The translations under genes were made by a program, and so were the position numbers. This document shows, piece by piece, positions 18,732-27,196 of a stretch of DNA of 64,000 nucleotides. Every line of letters begins with the position of its first letter. Positions within the stretch are counted from its first letter, which is position 1. Source of the DNA: Rhodocyclaceae bacterium (GTDB taxonomy: Bacteria; Pseudomonadota; Gammaproteobacteria; Burkholderiales; Rhodocyclaceae); NCBI GenBank assembly GCA_030681195.1, contig JAUXXJ010000004.1:372001-436000 (forward strand). Reading direction: 5' to 3'. The notes under the pieces are model-generated. The model was not told the origin of the DNA, searched no databases, and was given only the letters and a program-made list of their open reading frames with translations.

Positions 18732-20759
18732 TTAGTGCGGCGCGGCAGCCTTGAACAGCTTGGACTTGTCGATCAGATCCACGTGCTTGCGTTTGAAGCA
18801 AGTCCAGGTCTTGGTCTTCTTGTCGTAGATCGAGTTCACGAAGCAATGCCAGTTGGTCTCATCGACAAAGTTCTTGTCGGTGCGATAGTAGAAGCCGGGG
18901 TAACGGCTCTCTTCACGGAACTGGATGTGCTTCATGTGGGCTTCTGCCGTCAGGATGCGATGGTAGTTTTCCCAAGCACGCAGCAGTTCGTGCAGATCTT
19001 TTGCACGCATCTTCTGGGCATCTTCCTTGAGCATACCGAGCTTCTCTTCGGCAACTTCCAGCATCTTGTCGTTGGTGTTGTAGTAGGTGGCGCAACCGGC
19101 AACATACTCGTCCATGATCTTCTGCAGACGGAACTGCAGCATCTTCGGGGTGATGTAGTGGGGGTTGACGTCGATAGCGGTCGTGTAGTCCTTGTGCTCA
19201 AGGAAGTTGCGTGCCGGCTTCCAGATTGCCTCGGCCAACTCTTCCACGGTGGTATCGAGTTCAGGCGTGAAGTCAGCGTTGTCGATGCAGTACTTGACCA
19301 TCGCCTTGGCAGCCATACGACCTTCAGCATGCGAACCGGAGGAGAACTTGTGACCCGAAGCGCCCACGCCGTCGCCGGCGGTGAACAGACCCTTGACGGT
19401 GGTCATGGAGCGGTAGCCCCAGTTCCAGCCGGAGGGCAAGTGCGCGGGGACACCCGGCAACTCTTCAGTGGTCGGTGCGCCGACGTCGGTCGGGCCAGAC
19501 ACCCAGATACCGCAGCAGCCAGAGTGCGAACCGAGCAGGTAGGGCTCGGTCGGCATCAGTTCAGACATCTTCTTCTCGGGCTCGATGTTCTCGCCAACCC
19601 AGACGCCGCACTGACCGATACACATATCCAGGAAGTCTTCCCAGGCTTCGGCTTCGAGGTGCTTCACTTCCTTCGGCGACAGGGTCTTGGCCAGATTGGC
19701 CAGCGCAGTCACGGTGTCCATCCAGATCGGGCCGCGACCTTCCTTCATCTCTTTGAGCATCAGGTGGTTACGCAGGCAGGAAGCGGGTACGGCAGCCTGA
19801 CCATACGGCGGGTAGTCGTTCAGCATGTCCTTGTTCTTGGTCATGTAGTCTTCGCCGTAGGCGTTGGCAGCACGGGCCTTGAACAGCAGGAACCAGGCGC
19901 CCACCGGGCCGTAACCGTCCTTGAAGCGGGCGGGAACGAAGCGGTTTTCCATCATGGTCAGCTCGGCGCCGGCTTCTGCCGCCATCGAGTAGGTGGAACC
20001 AGCGTTCCACACCGGGTACCAGGCGCGGCCGGTACCTTCACCAACGGAGCGCGGACGGAAGATGTTCACGCAACCACCGGCAGCCAGCATGATCGCCTTG
20101 GCCTTGTAAACGTAGATCTTGTTCTCGCGTACCGAGAAACCAACGGCGCCAGCAATCCGTGAAGGATCGTTCTTGTCGTTGATCAGCTTGACGATGAACA
20201 CACGCTCCTGGATGCGGTCGAGGCCGAGCGCCTTCTTGGCGGCTTCGGCAACGATCCACTTGTAGGATTCGCCGTTGATCATGATCTGCCACTTGCCCGA
20301 ACGCACCGGCTGACCGCCATCCTTCAAGAGGGGCAGGCCTTCCTTGATTGCATCGGCGCCATCGTGACGCACGCCATCGGGAGCGGTCTTCCAGATCGGC
20401 AGGCCCCACTCTTCGAACATGTGCACAGAGTCATCGACGTTACGGCCCAGGTCGTAGGCCAGGTCGTCGCGGGTGATACCCATCAGGTCGTTGGAGACCA
20501 TACGGGCGTAGTCGGCGGGATCCTGCTTGTCGCCGATGTAGGTGTTGATCGCCGACAGACCCATTGCCACGGCGCCGGAGCGGTCCATGGCGGCCTTGTC
20601 AACCAACTTGATCTTGAGGTCCTTGCCGGTCTCGGCCTTGAGAGCCTCGGCCCAGCGCATGATTTCATAACCTGTGCCGCAGCAGGCCATGCCGCCGCCG
20701 ATCATCAGGATGTCCAGGTCTTCCTGAACGACTTCCGGTTTGTCAAATGTTCCAGCCAT
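18732..20759 (-). CDS. aprA: adenylylsulfate reductase, alpha subunit
   Basis: AprA is the FAD-containing catalytic subunit that, in sulfur oxidisers, oxidises sulfite with AMP to adenosine-5'-phosphosulfate (APS). The 675-residue product has the FAD-binding start ILMIGGGMACCGTGYEIMRWAEAL, the family segment KAAMDRSGAVAMGLSAINTYIG, and RTDKNFVDETNWHCFVNS near the end. It is cytoplasmic and forms a complex with AprB, encoded 21 bases upstream. The gene contains no dispersed-repeat copy. Direction (oxidation rather than sulfate reduction) is inferred from the sox genes nearby. Confidence 0.96.
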   Translation of the reverse strand: MAGTFDKPEVVQEDLDILMIGGGMACCGTGYEIMRWAEALKAETGKDLKIKLVDKAAMDRSGAVAMGLSAINTYIGDKQDPADYARMVSNDLMGITRDDLAYDLGRNVDDSVHMFEEWGLPIWKTAPDGVRHDGADAIKEGLPLLKDGGQPVRSGKWQIMINGESYKWIVAEAAKKALGLDRIQERVFIVKLINDKNDPSRIAGAVGFSVRENKIYVYKAKAIMLAAGGCVNIFRPRSVGEGTGRAWYPVWNAGSTYSMAAEAGAELTMMENRFVPARFKDGYGPVGAWFLLFKARAANAYGEDYMTKNKDMLNDYPPYGQAAVPASCLRNHLMLKEMKEGRGPIWMDTVTALANLAKTLSPKEVKHLEAEAWEDFLDMCIGQCGVWVGENIEPEKKMSELMPTEPYLLGSHSGCCGIWVSGPTDVGAPTTEELPGVPAHLPSGWNWGYRSMTTVKGLFTAGDGVGASGHKFSSGSHAEGRMAAKAMVKYCIDNADFTPELDTTVEELAEAIWKPARNFLEHKDYTTAIDVNPHYITPKMLQFRLQKIMDEYVAGCATYYNTNDKMLEVAEEKLGMLKEDAQKMRAKDLHELLRAWENYHRILTAEAHMKHIQFREESRYPGFYYRTDKNFVDETNWHCFVNSIYDKKTKTWTCFKRKHVDLIDKSKLFKAAAPH

Positions 20760-20780
20760 TTTTTATTCCTCAGTCAGTAT

Positions 20781-21254
20781 TTACTTGCGGATCAGCTCGG
20801 CAGGGTTGCCGGCGCGGAAACCACCCATCATGTCCCGGGTGAACGAACCGGTCTCAGCGATGTTGGCCAGCTTGGGCATCGGCTTGCCACCAAACGGGTC
20901 GATGGAACCCTCAGCGGTGGTGCGGATCGGGAACTTGAATCGCTTCATGTTGCCATTGCGGAACTTGATGGTCCACATAATCGAGTCGGAACCACGCAGG
21001 GGCTGCACAGAGCCACCCAGCGGCACGACGTCGGCATAGTGACGGCACTCAATGGCACCTTGCGGGCAGATCTTGACGCAGGAATAGCACTCCCAGCACT
21101 GCTCGGGCTCCTGGTTGAATGCCTTCATGGCATTGCCGGTATCAGAACCGTCTTTATCCAGCTTCATCAGGTCATGCGGGCAGATGTACATGCAGGCGGT
21201 CTTATCTTGACCCTTACAGCCATCGCACTTCTCGGTACGAACAAAGGTAGGCAT
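20781..21254 (-). CDS. aprB: adenylylsulfate reductase, beta subunit
   Basis: AprB is the electron-transfer subunit with two [4Fe-4S] clusters. The 157-residue protein shows both cysteine sets, CDGCKGQDKTACMYICP and CWECYSCVKICP, and the C-terminal tail that wraps AprA in known structures. A good ribosome site (AAGGAGAG) lies 6 bases before the ATG. Transcription comes from the 388-base region shared with sat. Confidence 0.96.
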   Translation of the reverse strand: MPTFVRTEKCDGCKGQDKTACMYICPHDLMKLDKDGSDTGNAMKAFNQEPEQCWECYSCVKICPQGAIECRHYADVVPLGGSVQPLRGSDSIMWTIKFRNGNMKRFKFPIRTTAEGSIDPFGGKPMPKLANIAETGSFTRDMMGGFRAGNPAELIRK

Positions 21255-21642
21255 TACTTACTCTCCTTGCTAGCTAACAATCCGCTGTTCTTTCGTAGCA
21301 GCGGTCCATTTGACTTCCGTGCCCTACCTTGGCCGTGGCGTATCGCGAGTCCGCTTCCGGCGGAGCACAGAGCTTTCAAATTCCTTTATAAAGCCCAAAG
21401 AGGCTATCACCTTAAGCAAGGCAAGATAATCCCGTTTTTTGATTACCGAATAAGCCACGCGAATTGTTTTCGCAGAATATTTGATCTAGATCAAATGCCC
21501 GTTTTTCTGCGCTATGCCCTTGACATCAGCAATTAGTCATTGGCACGATTGAAGAAGAATAATTGATCGAAACAGTATTGGGCTTATTGTATTTTCCGCG
21601 ATCCAACGCCAAACTCACCAAACTCTAACGGGAGGATTATCA
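21255..21642. promoter_or_regulatory. divergent control region of aprBA and sat
   Basis: This 388-base gene-free stretch holds the promoters of aprBA (leftward) and sat (rightward). It is clearly more AT-rich on the sat side. Visible elements are a six-base stem (CCGCTG 21282-21287 with CAGCGG 21299-21304) in the aprB leader, a five-base stem (TCCGC 21350 with GCGGA 21364), a TTGACA hexamer at 21520, and an FNR-type box at 21481-21494. I could not assign a -10 element with confidence for either direction. Confidence 0.7.
21481..21494. promoter_or_regulatory. FNR/Anr-type operator
   Basis: The sequence TTGATCTAGATCAA is a perfect palindrome matching the FNR consensus TTGAT-N4-ATCAA. It lies 149 bases before the sat start and 227 bases before the aprB start, so it could control either or both. 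This suggests redox or oxygen control of APS and sulfate-forming enzymes; CRP-family paralogues such as Dnr bind the same motif. Confidence 0.65.
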
Positions 21643-22821
21643 GTGATTAAGCCACACGGTTCCGATCAATTGCAACCGCTGTTCGTGTATGACCCAGACC
21701 AGCATCGCGCACTGGCACACGAAGCGGCGTCGCTGCCTTCGATGATGCTCTCCTCAGCCGCCGCTGCCAACGCAGTGATGATGGGCTCGGGTTACTTCAA
21801 CCCGCTGACCGGCTACATGAATCTGGCCGACGCCCTCAGCGTGGCAGAACACATGAAGACCACCAGCGGCCTTTTCTGGCCCGTGCCGGTCATGAACCTG
21901 ACCAATGACATCAGCGCCATCAAGGGCCAAAAACGCATTGCCCTGCGCGACCCCAATGTCGAGGGCAACCCGATCCTGGCCGTCATGGACGTGGCAGCGA
22001 TTGAGGAGGTCAGCGAGGAGCAGATGCGCCTCATGACCGAGAAGGTCTATCGCACCACCGACCCGAAGCACCCCGGCGTGGCAGCCTTCAATGCCGCCGG
22101 TCGCTTCGCGGTTTCCGGCTCGATCAAGGTGTTGAGCTTCAGCTATTTCCAGAGTGAGTTCCCGGACACCTTCCGCACCGCCGTCGAGATTCGCAACGAA
22201 ATCGCCGAGCGCGGCTGGAAAAAGGTCGTCGCGTTCCAAACCCGCAACCCGATGCACCGCGCGCACGAGGAACTCTGCCACATGGCGATGGATCGTCTGG
22301 GCGCGGATGGTCTGGTCATCCACATGTTGCTCGGCAAGCTGAAGGAAGGCGATATCCCGGCGCCGGTGCGCGATGCCTGCATCCGCAAGATGGTCGAGCT
22401 GTACTTCAAGCCCAACAGCGCAATGGTCACCGGTTATGGCTTCGACATGCTCTATGCCGGACCGCGCGAAGCCGTGCTGCATGCCGTGTTCCGCCAGAAC
22501 ATGGGCGCCACGCACTTCATCATTGGCCGCGACCATGCGGGCGTGGGCGACTATTACGGCCCCTTCGACGCGCAGACCATTTTCGACGATGTGCCCAAGG
22601 GCGCCCTGCTGATCGAAATGTTCATGGCGGACAATACCGCCTGGTCGAAGAAACTTGGCAAGGTGGTGATGATGCGCGAGGCACCTGGCCACACGCCGGA
22701 AGACTTCATCACGCTGTCTGGCACCAAGGTACGTGAAATGCTCGGTCGCGGCGAAGCACCGCCGCCTGAGTTTTCACGCCCTGAGGTCGCCAAAATTCTC
22801 TCGGCGTACTACCAGAGCTAA
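21643..22821 (+). CDS. sat: sulfate adenylyltransferase (ATP sulfurylase)
   Basis: Sat converts APS and pyrophosphate to ATP and sulfate in sulfur oxidisers (substrate-level phosphorylation), the step after AprBA. The 392-residue product has the nucleotide-binding QTRNPMHRAHE (from residue 199) and the second motif GRDHAGVGDYYGPF. Start is GTG at 21643, supported by GGGAGG eight bases upstream. It is monocistronic here, divergent from aprBA rather than in the common sat-aprBA order, and ends at a possible bidirectional hairpin. Confidence 0.95.
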   Translation: MIKPHGSDQLQPLFVYDPDQHRALAHEAASLPSMMLSSAAAANAVMMGSGYFNPLTGYMNLADALSVAEHMKTTSGLFWPVPVMNLTNDISAIKGQKRIALRDPNVEGNPILAVMDVAAIEEVSEEQMRLMTEKVYRTTDPKHPGVAAFNAAGRFAVSGSIKVLSFSYFQSEFPDTFRTAVEIRNEIAERGWKKVVAFQTRNPMHRAHEELCHMAMDRLGADGLVIHMLLGKLKEGDIPAPVRDACIRKMVELYFKPNSAMVTGYGFDMLYAGPREAVLHAVFRQNMGATHFIIGRDHAGVGDYYGPFDAQTIFDDVPKGALLIEMFMADNTAWSKKLGKVVMMREAPGHTPEDFITLSGTKVREMLGRGEAPPPEFSRPEVAKILSAYYQS

Positions 22822-22829
22822 AGTCAGTA

Positions 22830-22849
22830 GCGCCGCCTAGCGGCGGCGC
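22830..22849. terminator. possible bidirectional hairpin terminator between sat and the M48 peptidase gene
   Basis: GCGCCGC (22830-22836) pairs with GCGGCGC (22843-22849) across a six-base loop. The hairpin includes the last codons of the minus-strand peptidase. Flanking T-runs are weak, so termination is only plausible. Confidence 0.4.
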
Positions 22850-24276
22850 ATTTCTTCCATTTTGCGTTGCTTCAATTCGCGCAAACGGGCATCCACTTCG
22901 GATTGCTCGTAGAAGTTGCCATCGCCCGCTTTTCGGGCCAGCTCGTACTGTTCGATGGCAGGGTCCAGTTGGCCTTCGACCAGATAAGCCTCCCCCTGGG
23001 CACGATGCTGGTGCAGGCGCTTGCCCTGTGCGGCATACGCCTTGGCCTGCAGGCGATGCAGGCGGGCATCCCCCGGCGTCAGCAGCAATTCCCGCTCAAT
23101 CAGGTTCAAGGCATCGGCGCGATGCGCCGTCCCGCCAGCGCCGACTTTTGTGTCGATCAAGGCATACGTCAGTGCCCGCACATGCGGGTAGCGCTGCGCT
23201 GCGTGCTGCAAGGTCTGCAGCGCCCCCACCATATCCTGCTGACGTAACTGCACCAACGCAGCCAAGGTTTCCAGCATCGGGGATTCCAGTTTGAGCCGTC
23301 GCAAGGTCGCCACTTCCGTGGCTGCCGCAGCCGCCTTGTTGTCGCGCAACAAGGCATGGGCATAGCCAAAGCGCACATCCGTTTCGCGCGTGAACTTGCC
23401 CGACTTGAGCTGAGCCGTAAAGTCCCCCAACGCATCGCCCGGTGTACCATCGTAGGCTTTCAGCTTGGCCCGCACCAGCCCGAAATCAACGCTGTCCGGC
23501 ACCTGCTTGTAGGGCCGCTGGGCGATGCGATTCTCCATGTCGGTAATCCGCTCGGTCGTCAGCGGGTGGGTACGCAGATAGCCCGGTGCATTGTTTTCAT
23601 AAAGACGGCCAAACTGCAGCATGCGCTCGAAAAAGCTGCCCATCCCGCGCGTATCGAAACCCGCACGCTCCAGCAAGTCAAGGCCGAGTCGATCCGCTTC
23701 ACGCTCGAAATCCCGTGAATAATTCAACTGGTTCTGCACCACCGCCGCCTGACCAGTCATCGCTGCACCGACGGCCAAATCCGGCGCGCTTTTGGCCGCC
23801 AGTACCGCGACGGCCAGTGACAACAAGGAAGCCAGCTGTGCCTGACTCTGCTTGCCGAACAATCGCGCCAAGTGGCTCTGTGTCACGTGCGACACCTCAT
23901 GAGCCAGCACGCCCGCCAGCTCAGACTCGGAGCGTGCCGCCAGCACCAACCCGCTATGCACGCCAATGTAGCCACCGGGCAGGGCAAAGGCGTTCAGCAT
24001 GGCATCCTTGACGACGAAAAATTCGAAGGGATGACGTACCCCCTCAGCGTGGCTGGCCACGCGTTGCCCCAACTGACCGATGTAACCGGCCACCTCCGGA
24101 TCATCCAGATAAGCCGGATCGCGCCGGATATCCAGCATGATCTGCTCACCAAGACGGCGCTCTGCTGTCAGTGACAAGCCGCCGCGCTCCAGTTCGCCCA
24201 GATCGGGCAAACCATCCGGGTACGCCAGCGTAGGCGCAAAAAGGAATGCCGCAATCAGCCACAAGCGTAATCTCAT
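22837..24276 (-). CDS. BepA-like periplasmic M48 metallopeptidase with TPR-like tail
   Basis: The 479-residue product starts with a signal peptide ([18 protein letters not shown]) and has the zinc motif HEVSH at 126-130 and the third ligand region [11 protein letters not shown]. The C-terminal half is helical and TPR-like, as in BepA, which degrades or assists outer-membrane proteins such as LptD. The ATG at 24276 was chosen because it begins the signal peptide; a longer form from 24348 would bury it. An exact copy of the dispersed repeat (23126-23148) is read as KVGAGGTA around residues 377-384 in the helical tail. Confidence 0.85.
   Translation of the reverse strand: MRLRLWLIAAFLFAPTLAYPDGLPDLGELERGGLSLTAERRLGEQIMLDIRRDPAYLDDPEVAGYIGQLGQRVASHAEGVRHPFEFFVVKDAMLNAFALPGGYIGVHSGLVLAARSESELAGVLAHEVSHVTQSHLARLFGKQSQAQLASLLSLAVAVLAAKSAPDLAVGAAMTGQAAVVQNQLNYSRDFEREADRLGLDLLERAGFDTRGMGSFFERMLQFGRLYENNAPGYLRTHPLTTERITDMENRIAQRPYKQVPDSVDFGLVRAKLKAYDGTPGDALGDFTAQLKSGKFTRETDVRFGYAHALLRDNKAAAAATEVATLRRLKLESPMLETLAALVQLRQQDMVGALQTLQHAAQRYPHVRALTYALIDTKVGAGGTAHRADALNLIERELLLTPGDARLHRLQAKAYAAQGKRLHQHRAQGEAYLVEGQLDPAIEQYELARKAGDGNFYEQSEVDARLRELKQRKMEEMRRR
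23126..23148 (-). repeat. dispersed 23-base repeat, copy 6 (in M48 peptidase)
   Basis: Exact match to the consensus, in the sense direction of the host gene, read as KVGAGGTA. Confidence 0.9.
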
Positions 24277-24329
24277 ACGGCTATGATACCGGCTCCCCTC
24301 AATTGCCCTGTTGTCGGAGTTGCAAGCAA

Positions 24330-24842
24330 ATGTCACCAGACGAAGCACCCGCCTCCCCCCTCACCCACTTCGACGCCACCGGCCAGGCCCACATGGTCGA
24401 TGTCGGCGCCAAATCCGAAACCGCCCGCCTTGCCCGCGCCACTGGCCGTATTCGCATGCAGCCCGCGACCTTCGTGCTGATCCAGTCTGGCAGTGCCAAA
24501 AAAGGCGACGTCCTCGGCATCGCCCGCATCGCCGCCATCCAGGCAGCCAAGCGCACTAGCGATCTGATCCCACTCTGCCATCCCATTGCCCTCACCCGTG
24601 TCGCCGTCGAATTTGAGCTTGACGAAGCGGCACCCTGCGTGACCTGCACGACTACCGCCGAAACCTTCGGCCGCACCGGTGTCGAGATGGAAGCCCTGAC
24701 CGCCTGCAGCGCAGGTTTGCTGACGATTTACGATATGTGCAAAGCCATTGATCGCGGCATGGTGATCGAGGAAATTCGCTTGCTGGAAAAGGCCGGTGGC
24801 AAGTCAGGCACATGGCGTGCCGCAATGCCTAGATACAAATGA
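24330..24842 (+). CDS. moaC: cyclic pyranopterin monophosphate synthase
   Basis: MoaC makes cyclic pyranopterin monophosphate in molybdenum-cofactor synthesis. The 170-residue protein has typical motifs [29 protein letters not shown], and [23 protein letters not shown]. It is divergent from the M48 gene (53 bases between starts) and 81 bases upstream of soxY. No other moa gene is nearby; molybdenum enzymes such as sulfite dehydrogenases would need this cofactor. Confidence 0.95.
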   Translation: MSPDEAPASPLTHFDATGQAHMVDVGAKSETARLARATGRIRMQPATFVLIQSGSAKKGDVLGIARIAAIQAAKRTSDLIPLCHPIALTRVAVEFELDEAAPCVTCTTTAETFGRTGVEMEALTACSAGLLTIYDMCKAIDRGMVIEEIRLLEKAGGKSGTWRAAMPRYK

Positions 24843-24923
24843 AACTTGCACCGCTTGCAAAAACTGTACAAAATCCGGGCTGAAGTTTGCAACCCCAATC
24901 ACCTACAAGGAGGAGATAACTCG

Positions 24924-25394
24924 ATGGACATGATTCGCAGAACCGTATTGAAAGGTGCGAGCGCCACAGGCGTACTGGCTGGTCTTCTGGCCGCGGGCGT
25001 GCTCAAGCCGACGCTGGCCTATGCCAGCGACTGGAACAAGGCCGCATTTGAAGCCAAGGATCCCGATACTGCCCTCAAGGCCATCGGTGCCGAAGGCGGT
25101 TCCGCCAACAAGGACTTGGTCATGAAGGCGCCGGATATCGCCGAGAACGGTGCCGTCGTGCCGGTCGACGTCACCAGCAATATTCCCAACACCACTTCGC
25201 TGAGTATTTTGGTCCTGAAAAATGCTTCCCCGCTGGCCTCGCACTTCGAGTTTGCGAATGGTGCAAACGCAGATGTCGCCGTGCGCCTCAAGGTGGGCGA
25301 AACCTCGATCATTCGCGCGATTGCCAAGGCAGACGGCAAGTTCTACAACGCGCAGAAGGAAGTCAAAGTCACCGTCGGCGGCTGCGGCGGCTGA
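24924..25394 (+). CDS. soxY: thiosulfate-oxidation carrier protein SoxY
   Basis: SoxY carries sulfur intermediates covalently on a C-terminal cysteine in the periplasm, as a SoxYZ heterodimer. The 156-residue protein has a twin-arginine signal (IRRTVLKGASATG) and ends in GGCGG, with C154 as the carrier residue. A strong ribosome site AAGGAGGAGA precedes the ATG at 24924. soxZ follows after 30 bases. Confidence 0.95.
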   Translation: MDMIRRTVLKGASATGVLAGLLAAGVLKPTLAYASDWNKAAFEAKDPDTALKAIGAEGGSANKDLVMKAPDIAENGAVVPVDVTSNIPNTTSLSILVLKNASPLASHFEFANGANADVAVRLKVGETSIIRAIAKADGKFYNAQKEVKVTVGGCGG

Positions 25395-25424
25395 TCTCAC
25401 TGGACCAGGAAAGGATAAAGAAAC

Positions 25425-25736
25425 ATGGCAGATCCGATGAAAATTCGCGCCGCAATGAAGGGCGACGTATGTGAAATCCGTGTGCTGATGTCGCATGCGA
25501 TGGAAACCGGCATGCGCAAGGACAGCGACGGCAAGACCATTCCCGCGCACTTCATTCAGACGCTGACGGTTGCGCTGAATGGCAAGGCCGTTGTCTCCGG
25601 GCAGGCCGCCCCCTCGGTTTCGCGTAACCCGGTTTTTGGCTTCAAGGTCAAGGGTGCGAAGTCCGGCGACAAGGTCACCGTGAGCTGGGTGGACAACAAG
25701 GGCGACAAGCGTAGCGACGAAGCGACAGTTGCCTGA
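25425..25736 (+). CDS. soxZ: thiosulfate-oxidation carrier subunit SoxZ
   Basis: SoxZ is the 103-residue non-carrier partner of SoxY and is co-exported with it, having no signal peptide of its own. Motifs ETGMRKDSDGKTIPAHFI and NPVFGFKVKGAKSGDKV are typical. The gene is closed by a strong terminator, so soxYZ forms its own transcription unit ahead of the sigma factor. Confidence 0.95.
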   Translation: MADPMKIRAAMKGDVCEIRVLMSHAMETGMRKDSDGKTIPAHFIQTLTVALNGKAVVSGQAAPSVSRNPVFGFKVKGAKSGDKVTVSWVDNKGDKRSDEATVA

Positions 25737-25762
25737 TCCGTTTCCTTCGAAAGGGATCATGA

Positions 25763-25791
25763 AAAGGGAGAGCGCAGGCTCTCCCTTTTTT
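25763..25791 (+). terminator. Rho-independent terminator after soxZ
   Basis: An 11-base perfect stem (AAAGGGAGAGC / GCTCTCCCTTT) with a four-base loop runs into a T-tract. Confidence 0.92.
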
Positions 25792-25816
25792 ATTTCCGGT
25801 CTGCACAAAAAAAGAT

Positions 25817-25845
25817 GGAATAAAACCTCAGGTCGTTACGTCTTA
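25817..25845 (+). promoter_or_regulatory. possible ECF-type promoter of the sigma-factor operon
   Basis: GGAATAAA (25817-25824) and CGTCTTA (25839-25845), with 17 bases between GGAAT and CGTC, resemble -35 and -10 elements of ECF-sigma promoters. The site lies 33 bases before the sigma start and after the soxZ terminator, which fits autoregulation. No second copy was found before soxY or soxA. Confidence 0.4.
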
Positions 25846-25877
25846 GCATGACAACAAGGCCAATCCTGCGTTCCTAA

Positions 25878-26429
25878 ATGAGTCTTCTCAGCTTCTTCGG
25901 TCGATCACGGCAGTTCGAAAACCTCCTGGCGGAAAACCGCCCCCGGATGTGGCGACTAGCCTATGCCTGGTGTCACAGCCGTCATCTGGCCGACGACATC
26001 GTGCAGGAAGCACTCGCGAAGGCACTCCGGCAGCACGACCAGTTGCGCGACCCCGCCGCCCTGCGCGGCTGGCTGTACAGCATCCTCTTCAATTGCTGGC
26101 ATGACCAGTTGCGCGAACGCAAGGATCTGACTGATATCGATGCGGTCGATGAAGCCGAGTTGCCCGATAACGCCTCGCCGGAAACCGACTACGAGCAGAA
26201 CGAAATCGTGCGGCGCGTGCGGCGCGAGGTTGCCCGCCTGCCCGCTGGACAGCGTGAAGTCATCACCCTTGTCGACCTGGAAGAATGCGCTTACGCAGAG
26301 GTAGCCACCATCCTGGATATTCCCATCGGTACGGTGATGAGCCGCTTGTCACGCGCCCGCTCGGCCCTGCGTGACAAGCTGCGCGAACAGCCCGCCAAGT
26401 CCGCCACGCTATACCAGCTGAAGGCTTGA
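25878..26429 (+). CDS. ECF-family RNA polymerase sigma factor
   Basis: The 183-residue protein has sigma region 2 (MWRLAYAWCHSRHLADDIVQEALAKALRQ split across its first 60 residues) and region 4 (LPAGQREVITLVDLEECAYAEVATILDIPIGTVMSRL). The anti-sigma gene follows after 9 bases. It sits between soxYZ and soxAXB in the same direction, which suggests control of sulfur-oxidation or stress genes; regulon unknown. Confidence 0.9.
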   Translation: MSLLSFFGRSRQFENLLAENRPRMWRLAYAWCHSRHLADDIVQEALAKALRQHDQLRDPAALRGWLYSILFNCWHDQLRERKDLTDIDAVDEAELPDNASPETDYEQNEIVRRVRREVARLPAGQREVITLVDLEECAYAEVATILDIPIGTVMSRLSRARSALRDKLREQPAKSATLYQLKA

Positions 26430-26438
26430 GGACGGATC

Positions 26439-27137
26439 ATGCACAACGAAATTTCCGACGAAATTCTTAACGCCTATATCGACAACGAACTGGATACGGC
26501 AGAACGTGCCCGACTGCTCGAACGTCTGACCGCGGATACGACCCTCGGTGGCCGAGCCTGCGAACTGTGGCAACTCAAGCAGATGCTGCGCGGGGCCTAT
26601 CCGTTGCCGCACGAAAAGTCGGCGCTGGCAGGACGGCGATTCGCGCCGCCACGCTGGACGCAAGCGCTGGCGGCATCCCTGCTGCTGTTGCTGGGCGCCG
26701 CCAGCGGCTGGCTGGTCCATGAGCGCGTCGAATCCCAGGGCGTATCGATGCGCCAGCTGGACGCCATTCGCCATGATGGCGGACGGGTCGTCCTGCATCT
26801 GTTTTCCGACGAACCGGCGCGCATGGAAGCGGCCCTGCGCATGGCCGAGCAACTTGCCCAGGCACAGGACCAAGCCGGCAAACCCCTGCGCGTGGAATTT
26901 GTCGCCAATGGCCCCGGGCTGCATCTGCTGCGCGTCGGCGGCTCACCCTATGCTGATCGCGTGGCCCACCTGAAGCAATACAGCAACCTGCGCCTGGTCG
27001 CTTGCCACGAGGCCATGCAGCGCCTGCAGGATCGTGGACTGGATGTCACCCTGCTGCCCTCGGTCGAAATCGCGCCCTCGGCCGAAGGCGAACTGGCCGC
27101 ACGACTAACGCAGGGATGGCGTTACATCCAAGCATAG
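26439..27137 (+). CDS. transmembrane anti-sigma factor with periplasmic DsrE-like domain
   Basis: The 232-residue protein has three parts: a cytoplasmic anti-sigma domain (ILNAYIDNELDTAERARLL to about 55, lacking the HxxxCxxC zinc motif), one membrane helix (about 74-93), and a C-terminal DsrE/F-like domain (114-232). That last domain has the family signatures VEFVANGPGLHLL, LVACHEAMQRL with a conserved cysteine at 189, and a final QGWRYI. DsrE-like proteins bind sulfur on cysteine, so a periplasmic sulfur-sensing anti-sigma factor is a reasonable inference. The topology, with the DsrE part outside the cytoplasm, follows from the single helix. The dispersed repeat at 26615-26637 is read as KSALAGR just before the membrane helix. 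Confidence 0.75.
   Translation: MHNEISDEILNAYIDNELDTAERARLLERLTADTTLGGRACELWQLKQMLRGAYPLPHEKSALAGRRFAPPRWTQALAASLLLLLGAASGWLVHERVESQGVSMRQLDAIRHDGGRVVLHLFSDEPARMEAALRMAEQLAQAQDQAGKPLRVEFVANGPGLHLLRVGGSPYADRVAHLKQYSNLRLVACHEAMQRLQDRGLDVTLLPSVEIAPSAEGELAARLTQGWRYIQA
26615..26637 (+). repeat. dispersed 23-base repeat, copy 7 (in anti-sigma gene)
   Basis: Exact match to the consensus, read as KSALAGR at residues 60-66, in the juxtamembrane linker. Confidence 0.9.
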
Positions 27138-27196
27138 GCAAGGCATTCCATTTGATATACAGTAGCGACACCCAATCACAACAACAGGAGGACAGG

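Noticed and set aside
21563..21576. TTGATCGAAACAGT near sat as a second FNR site
   Set aside because: Only one half-site matches.
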